A stretch of DNA of 64,000 nucleotides from Pseudoxanthomonas suwonensis (GTDB taxonomy: Bacteria > Pseudomonadota > Gammaproteobacteria > Xanthomonadales > Xanthomonadaceae): NCBI GenBank assembly GCA_003240695.1, contig QFNC01000006.1, forward strand, positions 1 through 64,000, in the 5' to 3' direction. Shown piece by piece: positions 55,908 through 62,157 of this stretch; positions within the stretch are counted from its first letter, which is position 1, and every line of letters starts with the position of its first letter. The notes below the pieces were generated by a model. That model worked only from the letters and a program-made list of their open reading frames with translations, searched no databases and was not told the DNA's origin. The position numbers and the translations under genes were made by a program.

Positions 55908-57005
55908 ATGACGACCTTCCTGATCCTGATCGCCGTGCTGCAGGTGCTGGTGCTGGTGCCGCTGCTGCGTCCGCTGTGGGCCCGGCAACCGACCCTGACG
56001 ATGGTGCTGCTGGCGATCCTGCCACTGGCCACCATGCTGCTGTACCGCGTGGTGGGCAATGCGCAAGCCATTGCCTTGGCGCCGCAATCCGCGGCCTTGG
56101 CCACCGCCTCGGGTGAGCCTGGGCAGGCCGGCGACATGCCGCATCGCATGGACGAAGCCATTGCGCAGCTGGAACAGGCCATGCAGGAACACCCGGACAA
56201 GGCCGATGGCTGGATGCTGCTGGGCCGCTCGTACCTGCAGGTGGAGCAGCCGCAAAAGGCTAGCGAGGCCTTCGGCAAGGCTTTGGCACTGGAACCCGAC
56301 AATCCCGACTTGCTGGTGCAGGCGGCGCAAACCCGCGCCCTTGCCAACGCCACCCGCCTGTTCGATGCCACCGCGCGCGGCTGGCTGGACAAGGCCGTGC
56401 TTCTGCAACCCCGGCATCAGGAAGCACGCTGGTTCATCGGCGTGTCGCAGCGCCAGAACGGCCAGCATGCCGAGGCGGCGAAAACCTGGGAAGCGTTACT
56501 GCCGGAAGTACCTGCCGAAACCGCGCCCAGCCTGCTGGTGCAGATCAATGAGGCGCGCGCGGCGGCCGGGTTGGCTGCGCTGCCCTCCAGCACTGTCTCC
56601 GGCAGCGCTGCACCGGTCGGCACGACGCCTGCCGCGTCCGGGTCCGGACTGGCTGTCAGCGTGCGACTGGACCCCGACTTCGCGGCACGCACCCGTCTGG
56701 ATGGCAATGCGGTGGTATTCGTGCTGGCGCGTGCACCCAGCGGCCCGCCGATGCCGGTGGCGGCCGAACGCCACACCGTGCAGCAGCTGCCGCTTTCCAT
56801 CACCCTGGACGATGGCGACAGCCCGATGCCGACGATGAAACTGTCGCAGCTGCCGGAAGTGGAAATCATCGCCCGCATTTCCGCCAGTGGCATCGCCAAT
56901 CGGCAGGACGGCGACATCGAATCGGCTCCGGTGCGGGTCAAGCTGCCACACACCGGCACGGTGGAACTGGTGCTGGGCGCCACGCCGGCAGCCACCGCCA
57001 ACTGA
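55908..57005 (+). CDS. ccmI: cytochrome c-type biogenesis protein CcmI (CycH), TPR chaperone
   Basis: 365 aa. Two N-terminal helices (FLILIAVLQVLVLVPLLRPL and MVLLAILPLATMLLYRVVGN), then TPR repeats at about 80-210 (EAIAQLEQAMQEHPDKADGW, LGRSYLQVEQPQKASEAFGK, WFIGVSQRQNGQHAEAAKTW), then a periplasmic beta domain (VSVRLDPDFAARTRLDGNAV). It binds C-termini of apocytochromes. The last gene of ccm, one base after ccmH. Confidence 0.92.
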   Translation: MTTFLILIAVLQVLVLVPLLRPLWARQPTLTMVLLAILPLATMLLYRVVGNAQAIALAPQSAALATASGEPGQAGDMPHRMDEAIAQLEQAMQEHPDKADGWMLLGRSYLQVEQPQKASEAFGKALALEPDNPDLLVQAAQTRALANATRLFDATARGWLDKAVLLQPRHQEARWFIGVSQRQNGQHAEAAKTWEALLPEVPAETAPSLLVQINEARAAAGLAALPSSTVSGSAAPVGTTPAASGSGLAVSVRLDPDFAARTRLDGNAVVFVLARAPSGPPMPVAAERHTVQQLPLSITLDDGDSPMPTMKLSQLPEVEIIARISASGIANRQDGDIESAPVRVKLPHTGTVELVLGATPAATAN

Positions 57006-57010
57006 ACGAG

Positions 57011-57016
57011 TAGAAT
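57011..57016 (+). promoter_or_regulatory. -10 box of metX, likely leaderless transcript
   Basis: TAGAAT, whose last base is 8 nt before the ATG at 57024. Transcription would start at or within a base of the start codon. No RBS is needed or seen apart from GGG directly before ATG. Confidence 0.5.
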
Positions 57017-57023
57017 CGCCGGG

Positions 57024-58160
57024 ATGCGCGAATTCATCCCCCCCGGCACCCGCTTCATCGCCCTGCCCGATTCGTTCCCGATGCTGCGTGGTGGCACGAT
57101 CGGCGGCGCCCGCATGGCCTACGAAACCTGGGGCCGGCTGGATGCCGATGGCGGCAACGCGGTGCTGATCCTCACCGGGCTGTCGCCCAACGCCCATGCC
57201 GCGGCCACGCCGGACAATCCGGAACCGGGCTGGTGGGAGAACATGCTGGGCCCGGGCAAGCCGATCGATACCGACCGCTGGTTCGTGGTGTGCGTGAACA
57301 CCCTGGGCAGTTGCAAGGGCTCAACCGGTCCGGCATCGCGCAATCCAGCCACGGGGCAGCCTTGGCGACTGGATTTCCCCGATCTGTCGATCGAGGACTG
57401 CGCCGATGCCGCCGCTCACGTGCTGCGGGCGCTGGGCATTGCACAGCTGGCCTGCGTGATCGGCAATTCCATGGGCGGGATGACCGCGCTGGCGCTGCTG
57501 CAGCGACATTCCGGCATCGCCCGCAGCCTTATCGACATATCCGGCGCCGCGCGCGCACTGCCGTTTTCCATCGCCATCCGTTCGCTGCAGCGCGAAGCCA
57601 TCCGCCTGGATCCGCTGTGGAACGACGGCCACTACGATGACGAGCTGTATCCGGAATCGGGCATGCGGCTGGCGCGCAAGATGGGCGTGATCACCTACCG
57701 CTCGGCGCTGGAGTGGGACGGTCGCTTCGGCCGCGTGCGGCTGGACCCCGACCTGCGCGACGGCAGCGATCCGTTCGGGCTGGAATTCGAGGTTGAGAGC
57801 TATCTGGAAGCCCATGCCCGCCGCTTCATCCGCCAGTTCGATCCCAACTGCTACCTGTACCTCAGCCGCGCGATGGACTGGTACGATGTGGGCGACAACG
57901 CCCCCGACCGCTGCGGCGACCATCATGATGACGCGCTGGCCGCACTGGCCTGCATACGCCTCCCGCGCGCGCTGACCATCGGCGTGCACACCGACATCCT
58001 GTTTCCGCTGCAGCAGCAGGAGGAAATCGCCAATGGCCTGCGTCGTGGCGGTTGCGAGGCCGACTTCCTCGCCCTGCCCTCGCCGCAAGGCCACGATGCC
58101 TTCCTGGTGGACATCGCCCGCTTCGGCCCGCCGGTTCGGGCCTTCCTGCAGTCGCTGTGA
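57024..58160 (+). CDS. metX: MetX-family homoserine/serine O-acyltransferase
   Basis: 378 aa alpha/beta hydrolase fold. Conserved: VLILTGLSPNAHAAA, PIDTDRWFVVCVNTLGSCKG, CVIGNSMGGMTALALLQ (nucleophile Ser in GNSMGG), and the acid/His at FPLQQQEEIANG and SPQGHDAFLVDI. MetX gives O-acyl-homoserine for methionine; members from Xanthomonadales have been reassigned as serine O-succinyltransferases for cysteine synthesis. The next gene is a cysteine dioxygenase-like protein, in line with sulfur-amino-acid metabolism. Acyl donor and acceptor cannot be read off with certainty. Confidence 0.9.
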   Translation: MREFIPPGTRFIALPDSFPMLRGGTIGGARMAYETWGRLDADGGNAVLILTGLSPNAHAAATPDNPEPGWWENMLGPGKPIDTDRWFVVCVNTLGSCKGSTGPASRNPATGQPWRLDFPDLSIEDCADAAAHVLRALGIAQLACVIGNSMGGMTALALLQRHSGIARSLIDISGAARALPFSIAIRSLQREAIRLDPLWNDGHYDDELYPESGMRLARKMGVITYRSALEWDGRFGRVRLDPDLRDGSDPFGLEFEVESYLEAHARRFIRQFDPNCYLYLSRAMDWYDVGDNAPDRCGDHHDDALAALACIRLPRALTIGVHTDILFPLQQQEEIANGLRRGGCEADFLALPSPQGHDAFLVDIARFGPPVRAFLQSL

Positions 58161-58164
58161 GCCA

Positions 58165-58179
58165 TGCCGCATTGCGGCA
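58165..58179 (+). terminator. small hairpin after metX
   Basis: TGCCGC-ATT-GCGGCA, 6-bp stem, 4 nt after the metX stop, no T tract. Weak call. Confidence 0.3.
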
Positions 58180-58201
58180 GGCATCGCTGCCGGCACGTAG
58201 C

Positions 58202-58207
58202 TAGAAT
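58202..58207 (+). promoter_or_regulatory. -10 box of the cysteine dioxygenase gene, likely leaderless
   Basis: TAGAAT ends 7 nt before the ATG at 58214, the same layout as at metX. Confidence 0.5.
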
Positions 58208-58213
58208 CAAGCG

Positions 58214-58810
58214 ATGAACGCGCTTTTACGCTGTCCCCATCCCGCCATCCCGTTCCCGGGCAGCAATCGGCTGATCGCGCAGCTGGATGCGGCCGTGGCG
58301 CTCGGCGACTGTGCCACGGTGGTCGAGGCATTGCGGCATGGCATGTGCACGCTGATCCGCGATGACGCGGTGCAACTGCCTGCGTGCGTTCAGCAACCGG
58401 TCGATGGCCACTACGCCCGCCGCGAGCTGTACCGCAGCCCGCAGCACGGTTACAGCGTGGTGGCGATGACCTGGGGTCCGGGCCAGGGCACGCCGCTGCA
58501 CGACCACGACGGCCTGTGGTGCGTGGAAGGCGTGTGGCACGGCCAGCTAGAGATCGTGCAGTACGAACTGCTGCAGCGCGAGGGCGAGCGCTTCCGCTTC
58601 CGGCGCGTGGACAGCACCACCGCCTGCATCGGCAGCGCCGGCTGCCTGATCCCGCCGCACGAATACCACACCATCCGCAACGTCAGCGACACCGCCATCG
58701 CCGTCTCGCTGCACGTATACAAGTCGGCGATGCTGCGCGCCACCAGCTTCCAGCCGGAGCACGACGACTGGTACCGCCGGCACGCCATCGATCTGGCCAC
58801 CGACGCCTGA
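58214..58810 (+). CDS. cysteine dioxygenase family protein (cupin)
   Basis: 198 aa. The cupin metal site is seen in GTPLHDHDGLWCVEGVWHGQ (His-x-His with downstream residues) and in PPHEYHTIRNVSDTAIAVSL (third His). The order and spacing are those of type I cysteine dioxygenase-like enzymes, which oxidise cysteine to cysteine sulfinate with Fe(II) and O2. Members with such spacing may use 3-mercaptopropionate or other thiols. It has its own leaderless-type promoter and lies downstream of metX. Confidence 0.85.
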   Translation: MNALLRCPHPAIPFPGSNRLIAQLDAAVALGDCATVVEALRHGMCTLIRDDAVQLPACVQQPVDGHYARRELYRSPQHGYSVVAMTWGPGQGTPLHDHDGLWCVEGVWHGQLEIVQYELLQREGERFRFRRVDSTTACIGSAGCLIPPHEYHTIRNVSDTAIAVSLHVYKSAMLRATSFQPEHDDWYRRHAIDLATDA

Positions 58811-58852
58811 TCGCCGTGCCGCGGCAGCCGCGTTCGGGCCTTGGCTGCCTGC

Positions 58853-58858
58853 TATACT
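58853..58858 (+). promoter_or_regulatory. -10 box of tRNA-Leu
   Basis: TATACT, 11 nt before the mature tRNA start; no strong -35 at the right distance. Confidence 0.45.
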
Positions 58859-58868
58859 GCCCGGCCGT

Positions 58869-58955
58869 GCCGAAGTGGCGGAATCGGTAGACGCAGCGGA
58901 CTCAAAATCCGCCGCCCTTAAAAGCGTGTGGGTTCGAGTCCCACCTTCGGCACCA
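58869..58955 (+). tRNA. tRNA-Leu(CAA)
   Basis: 87 nt including an encoded CCA. The acceptor stem GCCGAAG pairs with CTTCGGC. Anticodon stem GCGGA/TCCGC encloses loop CTCAAAA, anticodon CAA (reads UUG). A long variable arm (class II tRNA), T-loop GGTTCGAGTCC. Complete by hand folding. Confidence 0.95.
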
Positions 58956-58963
58956 TGTGAATC

Positions 58964-58993
58964 AAGGGCTTGGCCGAAAGGCTTGGCCCTTTT
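58964..58993 (+). terminator. Rho-independent terminator after tRNA-Leu
   Basis: AAGGGC...GCC-GAAA-GGC...GCCCTT with a TTG/TTG internal loop, followed by TTTCC, starting 9 nt after the CCA end. Confidence 0.7.
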
Positions 58994-59374
58994 CCTTGCG
59001 TGGTGCCAGTCGTGCGCGGGCTGCGCCCGGTCATGCATCTCGAGTCCGTCGCTGCCGGCAGGTGACGCCTGGCGCGGGTGCGGCTGTTGCTCGTTGGCAG
59101 CATCGGCACTTGGTGATTCAAGCACGGCGCGGCCCTCATGCAGAGCGATTCGTTCGTTCGGGAACACGGGGCCAGTCTGGCTTGCAAAGGTGCGCGTTCT
59201 GCCTTCATGGCATGCACATCACGGTGAACTGCGACGAACGTATTCATGCCTAAGCGCTCGAATGCTGTATTGTCAGGGTCGAGTGGTCGTCCGATCATTC
59301 GCGCGGATCGCCACCGGCGACCGCCTGTGCTATCCATTGTCCATCCCGTTCCGATACGACTGGAGCATTCGCAA
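58994..59374. other. intergenic region before the RiPP precursor
   Basis: About 380 bp with no supported gene on either strand. A minus-strand frame through the tRNA (58918-59337) is an artefact of the tRNA sequence. Promoter for the precursor should be here; I see no clear hexamer pair. No second copy of the tRNA 3' end was found, so no sign of an attachment site. Confidence 0.5.
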
Positions 59375-59539
59375 ATGAAAGATCAAGACAAGCAAGCCCG
59401 CCCGCTGGCCCGCGAACTGGCCCGCGAACTGACCGCCGAGGAGACCCGCGCCATCAGCGGCGGTCGCCCGCCGCTGAATCACACCAACGCCACCGGCCCC
59501 AACGGCGACGACCCGGCCGATCCTGGCGATTACGCCTGA
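59375..59539 (+). CDS. putative RiPP precursor peptide with Gly-Gly leader (graspetide-like)
   Basis: 54 aa, start ATG 59375 with TGGAG about 10 nt upstream. Residues 1-30 form a charged helical leader, LARELARELTAEETRAISGG, ending in a double Gly (29-30), a common cut site for C39-type peptidase exporters. The core (31-54) is RPPLNHTNATGPNGDDPADP then GDYA: small, Pro/Asn/Gly-rich, with two Thr and four Asp and no Cys or Lys. Ring-forming ATP-grasp enzymes join Asp/Glu to Thr/Ser/Lys side chains, and both partners are here. The next gene encodes such an enzyme. No homolog of the core is known to me. Confidence 0.7.
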   Translation: MKDQDKQARPLARELARELTAEETRAISGGRPPLNHTNATGPNGDDPADPGDYA

Positions 59540-59561
59540 TCAGCATCGCTGACCGCGTTGC

Positions 59562-59597
59562 CATTGCGCCCCGTCACTTCGGGGCGCAATGCATTTT
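59562..59597 (+). terminator. strong hairpin between precursor and ATP-grasp gene (attenuator-like)
   Basis: CATTGCGCCCCG and CGGGGCGCAATG form a perfect 12-bp stem with a 6-nt loop (TCACTT), followed by CATTTTG. It lies 22 nt after the precursor stop and 18 nt before the ATG at 59615. Partial termination would give more precursor than enzyme mRNA, a common RiPP arrangement. Confidence 0.7.
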
Positions 59598-59614
59598 GAA
59601 AGCAGGCCATCTCC

Positions 59615-60754
59615 ATGACCGCACCCGTCCTGATCCTGTCCGGCCTTGAACACGACATGCATGCGCACGCCGTGCGTTGGGCGCTGTCACAGGCAGGCCG
59701 GGAAGCCCGCTGGATCACGACCTGGGCCGATGCCGGACTGCAGCAGCCCGTCTCGCTGCAGTGCGATGCCGATACGGGGCTGCAGTGGCACGGCGGACCG
59801 GCGCAGGGCGACTTTTCCGCGATCTGGTTCCGGCGACCGCGGCATCCGTCGGCGGCATTCCTCCCACATGTGCATGCCGCCGACCAAGCATTCGTGTTCG
59901 GCGAATGGAAGCGCTACGAACTCAACCTGAATGCCGTGGCCGCGGGCATGCCCGGTGCATTCTGGGTGAATCCACCGCAGGCGGCCCTGCGCGCCGAGAA
60001 CAAGCTGGTCCAGCTGCAGGCCGCGCATCGCTGCGGATTGCGCTTTCCGGCCACGCTGGTCTCGAGCGATGCGGACCGCATCCGGGCTTTCGCCTCGGTA
60101 CAAGGCCCCATCATCTACAAACCATTCCTGACCCACAGTTGGCAGGATGTGCAGGGCCGCATCCACAGCAGCTATGCCCGCACCGTGCAGCCTGAACAGT
60201 TGCAGGACGATGCCAGCCTGCGCCTGTGCCCGGGCATTTTCCAGGCGCGGGTGGAAAAGGCCCACGACCTGCGCGTGATGGTGATCGGCCAGTACCTGTT
60301 CACGGCCCGCTTCGACACCCCGCCCGACGACGACTGCGTGGACTGGCGCGCGGCATCGCTGGGCGAGCGCATGCGCTGCAGCGTGGCCACGCTGCCGGCC
60401 GCACTGGAACGGCGCATCCAAGCGTTGATGCGCGAACTGGGCCTGGTGTTCGGCTGCATCGATCTGGTGGTGGATGCGAGCGGCGATGCGCACTTCCTGG
60501 AAATCAACCAGGCCGGCCAGTTCCTGTTCCTGGAACCCGACCTGCCGGAGCTGCCGCTGCTGCGGTCGTTCAGTGCGATGCTGCTGCAGGCCCGCAGCGA
60601 CTACGACCTGGATGCCGTGCCCGCGCACGTGTCCACGGCCAGCTACATGGTCAGCGAGGCGCACACGCAGTGGTGGGAGGCGGTCGGCCCCACGATCCGC
60701 AAGGATGGCGAGATTCCCGGCGTATCCCGCGAAACGGCCCCGACCCCGGCGTGA
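59615..60754 (+). CDS. ATP-grasp peptide ligase (MvdD/graspetide synthetase type)
   Basis: 379 aa. ATP-grasp fold: IWFRRPRHPSAAFLPHV (the RRP motif typical of MvdD/MvdC-like RiPP ligases), ENKLVQLQAAHRCGLRFPAT, IIYKPFLTHSWQD (ATP-binding Lys), FQARVEKAHDLRVMVIGQYL, GLVFGCIDLVVDASGDAHFL and the metal-binding end LEINQAGQFLFLEPDLPELP. Such enzymes form omega-ester or amide links between side chains of a precursor peptide. The adjacent 54-aa peptide is the evident substrate. No transporter or peptidase gene is beside it. Confidence 0.82.
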   Translation: MTAPVLILSGLEHDMHAHAVRWALSQAGREARWITTWADAGLQQPVSLQCDADTGLQWHGGPAQGDFSAIWFRRPRHPSAAFLPHVHAADQAFVFGEWKRYELNLNAVAAGMPGAFWVNPPQAALRAENKLVQLQAAHRCGLRFPATLVSSDADRIRAFASVQGPIIYKPFLTHSWQDVQGRIHSSYARTVQPEQLQDDASLRLCPGIFQARVEKAHDLRVMVIGQYLFTARFDTPPDDDCVDWRAASLGERMRCSVATLPAALERRIQALMRELGLVFGCIDLVVDASGDAHFLEINQAGQFLFLEPDLPELPLLRSFSAMLLQARSDYDLDAVPAHVSTASYMVSEAHTQWWEAVGPTIRKDGEIPGVSRETAPTPA

Positions 60755-60843
60755 TGGACTGCCGGGGTGCCGTCCCCGGGTTGACGCGGCCGCCGGATCG
60801 GGTAAGTTTCATCCCTTCACCGCAACCTGATTCCTCCCCCGGC

Positions 60844-61224
60844 ATGAGTCCGCTGCATCAGCGCATCGCCAACGACCAGTGGCTGGCCCGCGCCATCATC
60901 CTGCTGGTGATCGCCGCCGTGCTGGTGGCGGGCTTGATCGAATTCAGCCAACGCCGGAGTGCCGCGGCCATCGCCCGCGAACTGGCCCGACTGCCGGCCG
61001 ACAACGCGCAAGCCGCATTGCCCGGGGCGGCCGCGACCGTGCTGGCGCCGCAGCCGGCGGTGCTGGACCGCACCAATGCCGATCACGACATCGACTATCT
61101 GCCCGGTGCGTTCGATGGCGAAAACCGGCCGCTGGCACCGGGCGAGCGCTGCATCCAGGGATTGCTGTTCCGGCGCATTCCCGGCGGCTGGGAGCAGATC
61201 GTCGGTCGCAAGTGCGCCTCCTGA
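60844..61224 (+). CDS. small membrane-anchored protein, unknown
   Basis: 126 aa from MSPLHQRIANDQWLARAIIL: one hydrophobic segment (about 17-36) then a periplasmic soluble part, ARELARLPADNAQAALPGAA (38-57), with two Cys (ERCIQGLLF and GRKCAS) that could pair. No domain recognised. It follows the ATP-grasp gene by 89 bp in the same direction and could belong to the same unit, but it may be a separate gene. Confidence 0.55.
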   Translation: MSPLHQRIANDQWLARAIILLVIAAVLVAGLIEFSQRRSAAAIARELARLPADNAQAALPGAAATVLAPQPAVLDRTNADHDIDYLPGAFDGENRPLAPGERCIQGLLFRRIPGGWEQIVGRKCAS

Positions 61225-61245
61225 CCGGAACGCCGCTGAAGCAGC

Positions 61246-62157
61246 TCAGCCGCGCAGCAGGTCGTTGATCGAGGTCTTGGCGCGGGTTTTCGCGTCGACC
61301 TGCTTGACGATCACCGCGCAATACAGCGAATGGCTGCCATCGGCGGCCGGCAGCGATCCGGACACCACCACGCTGCCCGGCGGCACCACGCCGTAGGTGA
61401 TTTCGCCGGTGGCCCGGTTGTAGATGCGCGTGGACTGGCCGATGAACACGCCCATCCCGATCACGCTGTGATGGCCCACCACCACGCCTTCCACCACTTC
61501 CGAACGTGCACCGATGAAGCAGTGGTCCTCGATGATGGTGGGCGCGGCCTGCAAGGGTTCCAGCACGCCACCGATGCCCGCGCCGCCGCTGATGTGGCAA
61601 TGCCTGCCCACTTGGGCGCACGACCCCACCGTGGCCCAGGTGTCGATCATGCTGCCCTCGCCCACCCAGGCACCGATGTTGATGAAGCTGGGCATCAGCA
61701 CCACGTCCTTGCCGATGCAGCAGCCGCGCCGCGCGATGGTGCCGGGCACCACGCGTGCGCCCAGCGCGCGGAAGTCGCCATCGCCGAATCCGGCGAAGCG
61801 CGCCGGCACCTTGTCCCAGAACGGGGCCGGCTGCGCATCGATCAACTGCATGTCCTGGGTGCGGAAATACAGCAGCACGGCCTTCTTCAGCCATTCGTTG
61901 ACCCGCCAGCCGCCGTTGCCGTCCGGTTCGGCCACGCGGTAGATGCCGCTTTCCAGTCCATCGATCACCGCGGCGACGAGCGGCCGGGTGAAGCCGTCGA
62001 TTTCCTGCCCGGTCAGCGCCGTGCGGCGTTCCCAGGCGTCCTCGACGGAGCGGCGGATGTTATCCACCGAGGCACGTTGGCCGTCGTTGCTGGCGATGCC
62101 CTTGCGGCTTCGTTCGGCAGCCGGCTTGGCGGCGGGCTTTCCGGATGGTCGGCTCAT
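61246..62157 (-). CDS. dapD: 2,3,4,5-tetrahydropyridine-2,6-dicarboxylate N-succinyltransferase
   Basis: 303 aa. The lysine/mDAP pathway enzyme that succinylates tetrahydrodipicolinate with succinyl-CoA. Left-handed beta-helix repeats: GKDVVLMPSFINIGAWVGEG, MIDTWATVGSCAQVGRHCHI, GGVLEPLQAAPTIIEDHCFI, GARSEVVEGVVVGHHSVIGM, GVFIGQSTRIYNRATGEITY. A basic N-terminus (SGKPAAKPAAERSRKG) is longer than in E. coli. ATG 62157 overlaps the glnD stop by 4 nt. Confidence 0.95.
   Translation of the reverse strand: MSRPSGKPAAKPAAERSRKGIASNDGQRASVDNIRRSVEDAWERRTALTGQEIDGFTRPLVAAVIDGLESGIYRVAEPDGNGGWRVNEWLKKAVLLYFRTQDMQLIDAQPAPFWDKVPARFAGFGDGDFRALGARVVPGTIARRGCCIGKDVVLMPSFINIGAWVGEGSMIDTWATVGSCAQVGRHCHISGGAGIGGVLEPLQAAPTIIEDHCFIGARSEVVEGVVVGHHSVIGMGVFIGQSTRIYNRATGEITYGVVPPGSVVVSGSLPAADGSHSLYCAVIVKQVDAKTRAKTSINDLLRG

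Noticed and set aside
58869..58955. tRNA-Leu as an integration site
   Set aside because: No repeat of the tRNA 3' end and no integrase gene were seen in the DNA that follows.
58918..59337. 139-codon minus-strand frame ending VGLEPTRF
   Set aside because: The C-terminus is the well-known false translation of a tRNA gene; no other support.
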